Shown here piece by piece: positions 33,387 to 43,047 of a stretch of 46,715 nt of DNA. The stretch's first letter is position 1. Every line of letters starts with the position of its first letter. The stretch is from positions 1 to 46,715 of the forward strand of contig JAXGMN010000077.1 of the NCBI GenBank assembly GCA_040768665.1. The letters run 5' to 3'. The position numbers and the translations under genes were made by a program. The notes beneath the pieces are model-generated. The model worked only from the letters and a program-made list of their open reading frames with translations, was not told the origin of the DNA and made no database searches. The DNA comes from JABWBD01 sp040768665. Lineage in GTDB: Bacteria > Planctomycetota > Planctomycetia > Pirellulales > Thermoguttaceae.

Positions 33387-34702
33387 TTGATGCATCACGA
33401 CCAATCGATCGTGAGCCTTTGGCGGTTCTTGCCGGCGTTCGGACCCCCTTCGCCAAAGCCTTTGGGGCTCTGGCCGACCAGCCGGCCGATCAGTTGGGGC
33501 GAATCGCGGTCGAGGGACTTTTCGCACGAAACGGTTATCGAGCGGCCGACGTCGAGGAGGTCATCTTCGGCAACGTAGCCGGGCCGCCCGAAGCATCGAA
33601 TGTAGCTCGCGTGATTGCGATCCGCGCGGGGGTTCCTTGGGACCGGATTGCCCATACCGTGAACCGCAACTGCGCTTCCGGGATGGAGGCGATCTTTGCC
33701 GCCTGGCAGGCCGTTGAGGACGGCCGTGCGCAGCGGGTCGTCGCCGGCGGAACGGAGTCGATGTCGAACGTCCCGCTGATTTGGGACAAGACGATGAAGG
33801 ATTGGCTGGTCCGCTTGCGGCGCGAACGACGCTGGTGGGCGAAAATGGCCCTGGTGTCGCAGCTTCGTCCAAAGATGTTCCGCCCGATCGCCGCCCTGGA
33901 ACTGGGGCTCACCGACCCGACCTGCAACCTCAATATGGGCCAGACTGCCGAGGGTCTGGCCCGCGAGTTTGCCATCTCCCGCGAGGATCAGGACCGTTTT
34001 GCCCTGGCCAGCCATCAGCGTGCGGTCGCCGCGTGGCAACGGTGTTTTTTCCAGGAAGAGGTGGTGCCTATCGCGGCGGCGGAGACGGGAACCGAGCCCG
34101 TGGAGCGGGACAGCGGACCTCGGCCGGGACAGACCCTGGAGGCGCTGGCGAGATTGAAACCGGTCTTCCAGCGCGACGGCACCGTGACGGTCGGCAACAG
34201 TTGCCCGATCACCGACGGTGCCGTGGCCCTGCTGCTGGGCCGCGCCGCCGATGCGCGCGAGACAGGACACGAGCCTCTGGGATATATCCGCGACTACGCG
34301 ATCGCAGGTTGCGACCCGCAGCGGATGGGGCTCGGTCCCGTGTTTGCCATCCACAAATTGCTGCAGCAGACGGGCCGCTCATTGAAAGATGCCGAATTAT
34401 TCGAGATCAACGAAGCATTTGCTGCGCAGGTGCTTGCTTGCGTCGGGGCGATGGGATCGGACACATTCGCGCGCGAGCGACTCGCTCGCGACCACGCCCT
34501 GGGCGAAATCGATCCCGAGCGGCTCAACGTCAACGGAGGTGCCATAGCACTGGGGCATCCCGTAGGTGCCTCGGGGGCGAGATTGGTGCTGACGCTCTTG
34601 CGGGCCCTGCGAGAGAAAGGGCTTCGCAACGGAATAGCCAGCCTGTGTGTCGGCGGCGGCCAGGGGGCCGCCGTGTGGGTGCAAACGGAACTGGATGAGT
34701 AA
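33383..34702 (+). CDS. Acetyl-CoA acyltransferase (thiolase) of beta-oxidation
   Basis: 439 aa, FadI/FadA-like. Active-site Cys lies in TVNRNCASGMEA. The His is in GGAIALGHPVGASGAR and the second Cys region is IASLCVGGGQGAA. NEAFAAQ gives the conserved NEAF loop. A long insertion with WLVRLRRERRWWAKM after the first half is typical of FadI-type long-chain thiolases. It cleaves 3-ketoacyl-CoA with CoA to acetyl-CoA and shortened acyl-CoA. The start overlaps the ligase stop by 4 bases. The FadJ-type gene follows after 48 bp. Confidence 0.92.
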   Translation: MIDASRPIDREPLAVLAGVRTPFAKAFGALADQPADQLGRIAVEGLFARNGYRAADVEEVIFGNVAGPPEASNVARVIAIRAGVPWDRIAHTVNRNCASGMEAIFAAWQAVEDGRAQRVVAGGTESMSNVPLIWDKTMKDWLVRLRRERRWWAKMALVSQLRPKMFRPIAALELGLTDPTCNLNMGQTAEGLAREFAISREDQDRFALASHQRAVAAWQRCFFQEEVVPIAAAETGTEPVERDSGPRPGQTLEALARLKPVFQRDGTVTVGNSCPITDGAVALLLGRAADARETGHEPLGYIRDYAIAGCDPQRMGLGPVFAIHKLLQQTGRSLKDAELFEINEAFAAQVLACVGAMGSDTFARERLARDHALGEIDPERLNVNGGAIALGHPVGASGARLVLTLLRALREKGLRNGIASLCVGGGQGAAVWVQTELDE

Positions 34703-34750
34703 AAACTCGACGTTTTAAAATGCGGCGGTGCCGCGTTGCCCCGGCGCGGA

Positions 34751-36994
34751 ATGATGCCCATATCGGAATACACGAACTTCCATCTCTCCCGCGATCCGCG
34801 AGGTGTTCTCACGGTCTCCCTGGACGTTCCGGACCGATCCTGTAATGTCTTCGACGAGTCCGTCGTCGCCGAATTGCAGACGCTGGTCGACGAGTGGGAG
34901 CACGATCCAAGCCTGCGGCTCGTGCTCTTCAGGAGCGACAAAGAGTCGGGCCTGCTTGCCGGCGCCGACCTCTTGACGATCCGCCGGATTCGACACCGGC
35001 AGACTGCCGACCAGATCGTGACCATTGGCCAGAAACTCTTCGATCGTCTCGAGCGGCTGCCGATCCCGACCCTGGCCGTAATCCACGGGGCATGTCTGGG
35101 AGCCGGACTGGAGTTCGCATTGGCGTGCCGTTATCGCGTGGCTCGCGACGACGGCCAAGCGCAGTTGGGGTTGCCCGAAGTGCAACTGGGACTGCTGCCG
35201 GCCTGGGGAGGAACGCAACGGCTGCCGCAGCGGATTGGGCTGGCCGCGGCGCTTCCGATGATTCTCACGGGCAAGAAACTCACTGCTCGGCAAGCGGCCA
35301 GGCTGGGACTGGTTGATCTTGTTTCGCCGCCCGAGCAGTTTGAATCGGACCTGCAGCGGTTCATTACCGATCAACTCGACGGAATCGCCTTTCAACGAAC
35401 AGAAGCAGGTTTCCTCGCGCGGTTTCGCGATGGGACCAGGCTGGGGCAATGGATGGTGTTCCGCTCGGCCCGGCGGCAGGTCGCCCCGCAGGCGCGGGTC
35501 TACCCGGCGCTGCCGGCGGCGCTGAGGGCCGTCGAGCGCGGAGTGCGCGACTCCCACGAGGCCGGCCTCGCCGCCGCGCGCGAAGGGTTTGTCGACATCC
35601 TCTTTACGCCGACTTGCCGCAACCTGATCGAGCTCTTTTTCCAACAAGAGCGGGCTCGCAAGCCCTCGACCTGGCTGCCGGCCGAGACGACGTCGCCCCG
35701 GACCATTCGCCGAATCGCGGTAATCGGCGCCGGCACCATGGGCGCGGGGATCGCCCAATTGGCGGCCTATCACGGGTACGATGTGGTCCTCAAGGACCTC
35801 GATGAGGGGCAGCTTACACGCGGGATGGCCCGGGTTCGCAAACGGTTCGACGAGGCCGCAGCCAAGGGACGACTCTCTCGCAGCGATGCCGCGGCGCGTT
35901 TCGACCGGATCAAGCCCGTTGTGGACTGGGACCAGATCGGGAGCGTCGACCTGGCAATCGAAGCGGTATCGGAACGGGAGGACGTCAAGCAGCAGGTATT
36001 CCGCGAACTCGATCGATACTTGGAGCCCGGTGTCGCGATCGCGTCGAACACGTCGTCGCTCGGCATCCGTCGACTTGCCGCCACGACGGGACGGGCGGCG
36101 GAAGTGGCCGGACTCCACTTTTTCAATCCGGTGCATCGCATGCAGTTGATCGAGGTGGTTCGCAGCGAGGAGACCAGCGACGAAACGGTCGCCACCCTCT
36201 TGGCGTTGATCCGGCGTTTGCGCAAAACTCCGCTGGTGACCGCGGACCATCCCGGCTTCGTCGTCAACCGGGTCCTCTTCCCGTATCTCGACGAGGCGGT
36301 GCGGATCGTTTGTGAGGGCGTTTCGCCGGAGGAGGTCGATCGCGACGTCCGACGTTTCGGAATGCCGATGGGCCCGCTCGAGCTGCTGGACCACATCGGC
36401 CTGGACGTGGCCGCCGATATCGCCGCGGTCATGTCCTCGGTTGCCAGGGACGAGGGGCCGACGCAGGCGACGTTAGAAGCAATGGTTGCGCGAGGTTGGG
36501 CGGGCAAGAAGTCCGGCCAGGGATTTTATCACTATCGAAACGGACGCCGCGGCAAGCCGACGCCGGTCGGCGATCTGCTTTCACGCCGCGAACCCGTCCG
36601 GCCGGTGTCCGATATTCACCCGCTCCCGGCCTCGCCGGACCTGCCGGGTCAGCAATTGCGGCTCGGTTCCATACTGATCCATGCCGCCGCCCAGTGCCTG
36701 GAAGAGCATACCGTCAGCGAGCCCTGGATGATCGACATGGGCATGGTACTGGGATGCGGTTTTGCGCCGTTCCGCGGCGGACCGTTGCGGATGGCCGACC
36801 AGCGCGGGTTGGACCGGGTGGTATCGGATCTCGAACAGTTCGAGCGGATCCTCGGCGACCGCTTTGCGCCCTCCGACCTGTTGCGGGATCTAAGCAACGG
36901 GCACAACGCTTTTTATCCGGACAGAGACGAAGACGGACAGCCGGCCATCGAGCATACGGAATCCGTCCCGGAACGGATTTCGCTCGGGCGCTAG
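34751..36994 (+). CDS. fadJ: Bifunctional enoyl-CoA hydratase / 3-hydroxyacyl-CoA dehydrogenase
   Basis: 747 aa from ATG at 34751 (the ATG at 34754 is equally possible; the TTG at 34736 is unlikely). The N-terminal crotonase domain carries both catalytic Glu motifs, GACLGAGLEFALAC and LGLPEVQLGLLPAWGGTQ. A linker leads to the NAD-binding domain (AVIGAGTMGAGIAQLAAYHG), the dehydrogenase His in LHFFNPVHRMQLIEVV, and the C-terminal helical domain with GKKSGQGFYHY and GCGFAPFRGGPLR. It hydrates 2-enoyl-CoA and oxidises the 3-hydroxyacyl-CoA with NAD. The adjacent thiolase is its natural partner, probably as the alpha subunit of a trifunctional complex. Confidence 0.92.
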   Translation: MMPISEYTNFHLSRDPRGVLTVSLDVPDRSCNVFDESVVAELQTLVDEWEHDPSLRLVLFRSDKESGLLAGADLLTIRRIRHRQTADQIVTIGQKLFDRLERLPIPTLAVIHGACLGAGLEFALACRYRVARDDGQAQLGLPEVQLGLLPAWGGTQRLPQRIGLAAALPMILTGKKLTARQAARLGLVDLVSPPEQFESDLQRFITDQLDGIAFQRTEAGFLARFRDGTRLGQWMVFRSARRQVAPQARVYPALPAALRAVERGVRDSHEAGLAAAREGFVDILFTPTCRNLIELFFQQERARKPSTWLPAETTSPRTIRRIAVIGAGTMGAGIAQLAAYHGYDVVLKDLDEGQLTRGMARVRKRFDEAAAKGRLSRSDAAARFDRIKPVVDWDQIGSVDLAIEAVSEREDVKQQVFRELDRYLEPGVAIASNTSSLGIRRLAATTGRAAEVAGLHFFNPVHRMQLIEVVRSEETSDETVATLLALIRRLRKTPLVTADHPGFVVNRVLFPYLDEAVRIVCEGVSPEEVDRDVRRFGMPMGPLELLDHIGLDVAADIAAVMSSVARDEGPTQATLEAMVARGWAGKKSGQGFYHYRNGRRGKPTPVGDLLSRREPVRPVSDIHPLPASPDLPGQQLRLGSILIHAAAQCLEEHTVSEPWMIDMGMVLGCGFAPFRGGPLRMADQRGLDRVVSDLEQFERILGDRFAPSDLLRDLSNGHNAFYPDRDEDGQPAIEHTESVPERISLGR

Positions 36995-37033
36995 CGGCAT
37001 CGACGGCTCGAGATCTCTTACGAGGGACGAACC

Positions 37034-38971
37034 ATGGGCACGATCACAGAGAGAGAATCGCCGGCACGCAGTTCGGAAACCTTCACCGAAGCAGCCCTGC
37101 GGCTGGGTGGCAAGAGCGACGAAGAAGCCCATCGCATGGGTGCGGTCGATGCTGCGGACGAACAGGTGGAGACCTTTTTCTCCGCCGAATACCAGACGGC
37201 CAACAGCCCGCTTCACCGGGCTGTTTGGGACCGGCAAACACCAATCGACCTGTTCGAAGGCTTTCAGGCGCCGGCTTCGCCCCGAGCCGCACGGGTCATG
37301 CAGGACTCGCTGGCGATCGTCCGCGGGCACGTCGAAGCGGGCAGCCTCTACGACGCGGCAGGCAAGATTGCCGAAAGCGTCATTCGAGAATTGGCCGACG
37401 CGGGGTACTGGGGACTTCTGGTCGGCGAACCCTACGGCGGTGCCGGTACGCCGTTTTCCCAGTTCGCCCCTTTCTTGACACGGATGGCCACGCTCGATCC
37501 CACCGTGGCCGGATTGGCTTCGGTCCACGGCTGCATCGGGGCCGTCGACCCCGTGCAAACGTTCGGCACACCCGAGCAGAAGGCGCGATTCCTGCCGCAA
37601 CTGGCCCGCGGCAAGCGGCTGTCGGCCTTCGCACTCACCGAGCCGTGCGCTGGCTCCGACCTGACCGCCTTGCGGACAACGGCCCGGCGCGACGGCCCGG
37701 ATTACAAGATCGACGGGGAAAAGCTCTTCATCACCAACGTCCGGCCGGGCGGGATCGTCGGAGTGGTCTGCATGGTTGAAGATCGGCCGGCGGTCTTCGT
37801 TGCCGAACTGCCCGAGGCGGAAAACGACCACTTCCGCCTGCGGACCTACGGGCTTTATGCCCTGCGCCACGCCCATAATTACGGCATCGTCTTCCGCGAC
37901 TACCCGATTTCCGCAGGTAACCTGCTCGAGCCGTGCACCGGCGACGGCCTGACCATTGCGTACCATGGACTCAACCGCGGACGGGTTTCCCTCTGTGCGG
38001 GTGCCGCCGGGGCGCTGCGGCTGATGCTGGCCGACACGGTCCCCTGGGTCCGCTTCCGTCGCACCTACGGCCAGTCGATCGCAGCGCGGGAACTTGTCGA
38101 GCGCCGCATAGGCCGCCTGGCAGGATTCATCACAGCCTGCGATGCCCTGACCCTCTGGACTGCGGGCCTGCTCGACCGCGGTTACCGCGGCGAGATGGAG
38201 TGCATCGTTGCCAAGATCTTCGGCGCCGAGTCGCAGAAGGAAGCCGCCATCGAACTCTATATGAAGACGCACGGCGGCCGCGCGTTTCTCCGAGGCCACG
38301 GGTTCGGCGACAACGTCCACGATTTCCTCGCCCCTTGCATTTATGAGGGGGAAGGCGAGATGCTCGGCATGGCTCTTTTCAAGTCCCTCGTCAAGCGTCA
38401 TGCTCGCGAGCGTTTCGAGCCGATCGGCAAGGTTCTCCAGCGCGAGGGGATCCGGCGGCCCGACCTCCGCAATCCAAGACACCTCTGGCACCTCAAAGGG
38501 CCTCTTTGGTCGTATGCCCGATGGTGGGGCCGCCAGACGCTGAGGCCGCCGCGCCGCGGCGTGCTGCCGCCGATGTCCGGCGAACTGAAGACGCACGCGG
38601 ATTTCGCCGTCGACTGGTTGAGCTCGGTCTGGCGCGAGATCACCGCCACAATGCGGAAACACGGGCTGAACGTTGCCGACCGCCAGTGCCGCCTCGCCGA
38701 GTTGTCCGATCGTATCCAGACAGCCACCGTGATTCTCGTCACCGCTCTGCATGCGGCGAACCAGGAAGAAGAAATCGTCCGACGCTCGGCGGATTGCGTC
38801 TGCCGCGAGTTGACCCATCGCCTCACCGGCCGCCGCGCGACGGATCGCGATTTGCGGGTTCTTGTCGAGACGGGAGCGGCAGTGATCGAGGCCGGCTTTC
38901 CCATGCTCGACGCGATTCCACCACGCGACATTCTCATGCCGTACTCGAGGAACCCGGCATCAGAACATTGA
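37034..38971 (+). CDS. Acyl-CoA dehydrogenase (long-chain type)
   Basis: 645 aa, 39 bp after the FadJ-type gene. It has the acyl-CoA dehydrogenase fold: VGEPYGGAGTPFSQF, AFALTEPCAGSDLTALRT for the flavin-binding strand, YKIDGEKLFITN, then LNRGRVSLCAGAAG and GGRAFLRGHGFGDNVHDFLA. The catalytic Glu is in APCIYEGEGEMLGM. It oxidises acyl-CoA to trans-2-enoyl-CoA with FAD. The extra C-terminal domain (about 180 residues, with SGELKTHADFAVDWL) and an N-terminal extension that starts NSPLHRAVWDR point to the long- or very-long-chain subgroup. GAGGGACG lies upstream of ATG. It is last in the operon. Confidence 0.92.
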   Translation: MGTITERESPARSSETFTEAALRLGGKSDEEAHRMGAVDAADEQVETFFSAEYQTANSPLHRAVWDRQTPIDLFEGFQAPASPRAARVMQDSLAIVRGHVEAGSLYDAAGKIAESVIRELADAGYWGLLVGEPYGGAGTPFSQFAPFLTRMATLDPTVAGLASVHGCIGAVDPVQTFGTPEQKARFLPQLARGKRLSAFALTEPCAGSDLTALRTTARRDGPDYKIDGEKLFITNVRPGGIVGVVCMVEDRPAVFVAELPEAENDHFRLRTYGLYALRHAHNYGIVFRDYPISAGNLLEPCTGDGLTIAYHGLNRGRVSLCAGAAGALRLMLADTVPWVRFRRTYGQSIAARELVERRIGRLAGFITACDALTLWTAGLLDRGYRGEMECIVAKIFGAESQKEAAIELYMKTHGGRAFLRGHGFGDNVHDFLAPCIYEGEGEMLGMALFKSLVKRHARERFEPIGKVLQREGIRRPDLRNPRHLWHLKGPLWSYARWWGRQTLRPPRRGVLPPMSGELKTHADFAVDWLSSVWREITATMRKHGLNVADRQCRLAELSDRIQTATVILVTALHAANQEEEIVRRSADCVCRELTHRLTGRRATDRDLRVLVETGAAVIEAGFPMLDAIPPRDILMPYSRNPASEH

Positions 38972-39057
38972 TCATTTGAAAAGGCGGGCAAGGAAATCAC
39001 AGGGATTATTGCCCGGCACGAAAGAAGGCGAGCCATGCTCGCAGACCGCTACCTTGG

Positions 39058-42000
39058 CTACCCGAGTGCGACGCGTCCGGCCAGGAACTCGCGGAGCTCG
39101 GCGTGTATTTCCTTGATTTGCTGCTCGAGCCCGGCCAGCGCCTCGGCCACGTCCACGCTGCCGTCGCGGGCCGTGTTTTCGATGTGAAAGGCGATGTGTT
39201 CGGCTACCGCTGCCCCGAAGATCCGACAATCCCCCTTTGCGCTGTGTGCTGCTCGCTGGAGCAGTTCGACGTCGTTTGCCTCGACGGCCTCGTGCATCTG
39301 GTGCAGCAAGGCGGCTCCTTCCTTCAGAAAGTCGCTGGCTAGCCCCCGGAGAATTTCTGGGTCCCCCATTGCCGTCTCTAGCGCTGCCTCCCAGTCGATC
39401 GGCGGTGCGCGCCGCTTCGTCCGGCTTTTGCCGCCGTGTCGCAGCCGTTCGTCCTGATCGGTCGGGTCATTTTCGACGGCCGGCTGTTCGGTTCCCATCA
39501 GGCGCCCGATCTTGTCGAAGAATTCCCCGGGGCGAACGGGCTTGGAGAGATAATCGTCCATGCCGGCGGCGAGGCAGCGCTCGCGGTCGCCCTTCATGGC
39601 ATAAGCGGTCATGGCGATGATCGGCGTATGCCGCCCCGTCTGCTCTTCCCGGGCGCGGATGACCTTCGTTGCCTCCAGCCCGTCCATCTCGGGCATCTGC
39701 ACGTCCATCAGCACCAGGTCGTACGCTCCCCTGCGGTAGCGATGCACCGCCTCGCGGCCGTTTTCCGCCACGTCGACGCGGTGGCCGTACTTGGTCAGCA
39801 GGCGGACGGCCAGCTTCTGGTTCACCGGACTGTCTTCGGCCAGCAGGATGTTCAGGGACCGCCGCTGAAGCCGATCTGCCTGCGCGGCGACCGCCTTTCG
39901 CTCGCGTTCCTGCTCGCTTGCTTCGTCCACCGGCGTCATGCCCAACGCCATGAGGATCGCATCGTACAGTTCGGACTGCTTGATGGGCTTTATCAAGTAG
40001 CAGGCGATGCCCATTCGATCGCAGCGGGCGACGTCGCCCGGCTGGTCGCCGCTGCTGAGCATCAGAATGATCGTCCCGTCGGAAATCTCCGGATCCTGTT
40101 TGATTCGTTCAACCAGTTCGAAGCCGTCGACGCCGGGCATGTGCATGTCGGTGATGACGAGGCGGATGCGGCCGGGTGCTTGGCGCAACGCCGCCAGGGC
40201 CGCCTCGGCGCCGGCCGCGGTCGTGGGCGACGCTCCCCACGCGGCGAGCGTTTCGGCGAGGATGCGCCGGTTGGCCGCATTGTCGTCGACGACCAGAACC
40301 GGCAAGTCCCGGAGCACCGCCGCGGCGGCCGGTTGCGGCAATACCGGCTGCTGCCGAGGCGCCTCAAACGTCGCCGTGAAATGGAACGTGCTGCCGCGCC
40401 CCGGCTCGCTCTCGGCCCAGATGCGGCCGCCCATCATCCCAACCAGGCGGACCGAGATCGCCAATCCCAGTCCGGTGCCCCCGAAACGGCGAGTCGTCGT
40501 GCCGTCGGCCTGTTCGAACGGCTGGAAGATCGATTCCAGCTTGTCGGCGGCAATGCCGATGCCGGTGTCGCGGACGGAGGCGTGGAGCTCGACCATCGAA
40601 CCGCCGGCGTGGGCGTCGCCCGTCGGTTCCGCGGCCGGAGCGGTCGATGCGCGAGCCGATCCGGCTGCACTGGACGCATGGGTGGCCACGGCTTCGACGT
40701 CTACGACAACTTCGCCCCGGTCGGTGAACTTGATGGCATTGCCGACCAGGTTGACCAGCACTTGCCGTAGCCGCCCCGGATCGCCGATTAATACGCGAGG
40801 CACACCGGGCGCAATGCGAAGCGCCAATTCCAGCCCTTTGGCGTGCGCCCGCAGGCCGAGCGACTTCATGGTGTCGCCCACCGATTCGGCGTAATCGAAG
40901 GGGACGTGATCCAGCTCCAGCCGGCCGGCTTCGATTTTCGAGAAATCGAGGATGTCGTTGATCACCGTGAGCAGCGATTCGCCCGATTCCCGCAGAAGAT
41001 TCAGGTAATCGCGCTGAACGGCGCTGAGCGGCGTGTCCTGCAACAGTTCGGCCATGCCGATGACGCCGTTCAGCGGCGTGCGGACCTCGTGGCTCATGTT
41101 CGCCAAGAAGACGCTCTTGGCCCGGCTCGCCTCCTCGGCCGCCTCCTTGGCGCGAGTGAGTTCGTCCAGCGCGGCTTGCAGCTTGCTCGTCCGCTCGACC
41201 ACACGCTGTTCGAGCGTCTCGTTGAGGTGTCGCAGCTCGGCTTCGGCCTGCTTCCTTTCCGTAATGTCGACAATCGCGCCCAGGACGAACAACCCTTCGT
41301 CCGTCTCGACGGGATTCAGACCGATCTCCACGGGAAACTCGGTGCCCTCTTTGCGCAGCCCAAACAAGTCGCGCCCCTCGCCCATGCGGCGGGCCTGCGG
41401 CTGGGCGAAGAATCCCGCACGCAACCGGGGATGTTGGGGGCGAAACCGCGCCGGCACGAGCAGTTCAACCTGACGCCCCAACAATTCATCGCGTGAGTAA
41501 CCGAACAACCTTTCCGTTTCCGAGTTCACCAGCACGATTTCGCCGGCCGAGTCGATCATTACCATCGCCGTGGGAGCGGATTCGATCGTGGCGTGGAATC
41601 GCTGCTCCATCCGCTTCCGCTGTGTGATGTCGCGGGCGAAAGCCGCGAAAAGCCAACCTTCGAACGTTTCCAGAGGTGTAATCGTCAGTTCGATCGGAAA
41701 TCGGCTGCCGTCCTTGCGGAGAGACTCGACCTCGATCCGGCGATTCAACAGGGGGCCTTCGCCGGTTTTAAGGAAGTGTTCCAGGCCGCGCTGGTGGTCC
41801 TCGCGGTGTTCCGGAGGAACGATCACGTCGCGAACCTCTTGGCCTACAACTTCCCCGCGCGGCCAGCCGAAAATGTGCTCCGCCTGCCGGTTCCACTGCT
41901 GGATCACCCCTGCTTGATCCATGGCAATGAAGGCGTCCGGGCAGTTTTCCAGGGTCATCCGGTATCGCTGTTCGGCACGTTCCCGTTGCAGGTGGGTTTC

Positions 42001-42321
42001 TTCCAGTCGGTGTGCCCACGCCCGCGCCTTGAGGAACTCGTAAAGGGTTGCCCCGAGCAGAAACGCGACGAGCAATCCCGCCGCGAGCGTTGCTTCCGGC
42101 AGGACCGTATCCTCCCGCGCCGCCAAGGTCTGCGCCTCGATGCTTCCGGCGATCTGCTCTTGGACACGGCTTGCTTCGGCCGCGGCGAGTTGTCGAATGT
42201 GCTCACTTTCGCGAGCCGCAAGCGCCTGCCAGATCACGACCGCGGCCGCCGCCACCGGGAATGCCGCGACGAGGGGCAACCACCGTCGGACAACTCCGCG
42301 CAAATTCAATTCTCCTTTCAT
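39058..42321 (-). CDS. Hybrid sensor histidine kinase with three PAS domains, two receivers and HPt
   Basis: 1087 aa from ATG at 42321 (AGGAG 8 bases upstream; a longer frame exists to 42339). Two membrane helices near residues 12-32 and 70-90 flank a short periplasmic loop of about 35 residues. Three PAS domains follow (the first at CPDAFIAMDQAGVIQQWN; others at APTAMVMIDSAGEIVL and in the adjoining stretch). Next are HisKA with SHEVRTPLNGVIGM (His411) and the ATPase with RDTGIGIAADK, RRFGGTGLGLAIS. Receiver 1 has Asp725 (VITDMHMPGVDG) and receiver 2 has Asp873 (LVLMDVQMPEMDG). A C-terminal HPt has His1026 in RAAHSAKGD. This is a complete internal phosphorelay. It is co-directional with the receiver protein 114 bp upstream. 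Confidence 0.9.
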   Translation of the reverse strand: MKGELNLRGVVRRWLPLVAAFPVAAAAVVIWQALAARESEHIRQLAAAEASRVQEQIAGSIEAQTLAAREDTVLPEATLAAGLLVAFLLGATLYEFLKARAWAHRLEETHLQRERAEQRYRMTLENCPDAFIAMDQAGVIQQWNRQAEHIFGWPRGEVVGQEVRDVIVPPEHREDHQRGLEHFLKTGEGPLLNRRIEVESLRKDGSRFPIELTITPLETFEGWLFAAFARDITQRKRMEQRFHATIESAPTAMVMIDSAGEIVLVNSETERLFGYSRDELLGRQVELLVPARFRPQHPRLRAGFFAQPQARRMGEGRDLFGLRKEGTEFPVEIGLNPVETDEGLFVLGAIVDITERKQAEAELRHLNETLEQRVVERTSKLQAALDELTRAKEAAEEASRAKSVFLANMSHEVRTPLNGVIGMAELLQDTPLSAVQRDYLNLLRESGESLLTVINDILDFSKIEAGRLELDHVPFDYAESVGDTMKSLGLRAHAKGLELALRIAPGVPRVLIGDPGRLRQVLVNLVGNAIKFTDRGEVVVDVEAVATHASSAAGSARASTAPAAEPTGDAHAGGSMVELHASVRDTGIGIAADKLESIFQPFEQADGTTTRRFGGTGLGLAISVRLVGMMGGRIWAESEPGRGSTFHFTATFEAPRQQPVLPQPAAAAVLRDLPVLVVDDNAANRRILAETLAAWGASPTTAAGAEAALAALRQAPGRIRLVITDMHMPGVDGFELVERIKQDPEISDGTIILMLSSGDQPGDVARCDRMGIACYLIKPIKQSELYDAILMALGMTPVDEASEQERERKAVAAQADRLQRRSLNILLAEDSPVNQKLAVRLLTKYGHRVDVAENGREAVHRYRRGAYDLVLMDVQMPEMDGLEATKVIRAREEQTGRHTPIIAMTAYAMKGDRERCLAAGMDDYLSKPVRPGEFFDKIGRLMGTEQPAVENDPTDQDERLRHGGKSRTKRRAPPIDWEAALETAMGDPEILRGLASDFLKEGAALLHQMHEAVEANDVELLQRAAHSAKGDCRIFGAAVAEHIAFHIENTARDGSVDVAEALAGLEQQIKEIHAELREFLAGRVALG

Positions 42322-42435
42322 GGCCGCACTCCTAACCACCGCTGGTGGACGATCAGATAAGCAGCCTTGGCCTTCGTGGCAAGGAACACAAACCGTCCCG
42401 AGACTATGTCCCTTACGACGTTTGGGGGCAGGCTC

Positions 42436-42894
42436 TCAGGGTTCGACCACTGCCAGGGGCAGAATCATATCCTCGTGCCAGAACTGTTTGAGTTGCCTCA
42501 GCAGCGACAAGAACTTCTCCAGATCAAGCGGCTTGGTCAGGTAGGCTTCCACGTCGTGCTGCTCGCAAGCCATACGGTCCTCTTCACTTTGCGAGGAGGT
42601 CATGATCACGACCGGGACCGATTTCGATTCTTCGTCCGCTTTGATTTCCGCCAGGACGTCCAGCCCGTCGATTTTCGGCAGCCGCAGATCCAAGAGAATC
42701 AGGTCCAGCCGAGGCACTCTACAAAACACCCCCCGCCGGAAGACGAAATCGAGCGCCTCTTGCCCGTCGCGCACCAGCGTTGTCCGGTGTTGAAATTCCC
42801 CCCGGCGAATCGCTTCGATCGCCAGTCGGGCCTGCAAGAGATTGTCTTCGACCAGCAGAATTTCCATCGGCCGGCCGACCGTTTCAGCCAACAT
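42436..42894 (-). CDS. Single-domain response regulator (Rcp1-like)
   Basis: 152 aa from ATG at 42894 (MLAETVGRPMEILLVEDN). A start at 42867 is possible; neither has a strong ribosome binding site. It is a lone receiver: EILLVEDNLLQARLAIEAI, Asp in LDLILLDLRLPKIDGLDVL, Thr in VVIMTSSQSEED and Lys in AYLTKPLDLEKF. It is of the Rcp1/CheY-like kind that accepts phosphate from hybrid kinases. It precedes the hybrid kinase on the same strand by 114 bp, so they are probably one operon and partners. Confidence 0.87.
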   Translation of the reverse strand: MLAETVGRPMEILLVEDNLLQARLAIEAIRRGEFQHRTTLVRDGQEALDFVFRRGVFCRVPRLDLILLDLRLPKIDGLDVLAEIKADEESKSVPVVIMTSSQSEEDRMACEQHDVEAYLTKPLDLEKFLSLLRQLKQFWHEDMILPLAVVEP

Positions 42895-43047
42895 GATTTT
42901 CGCTCGCGAAAAGGTCCTAACGCCGTCCTTTCCCCTAATTATATCCCGGGGCCGGTTCCGAGCCACCGACCGCGGTTGCCCGCGATCCACCACCAGGAGG
43001 TTGGGGGGGCCGTAAGCGTCTGCGCGGCAGCCCTTTGTTTCGCGGCG

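Noticed and set aside
34715..38818. Long minus-strand frames opposite the FadJ-type and acyl-CoA dehydrogenase genes
   Set aside because: They lack any domain pattern; the plus strand has full catalytic motif sets.
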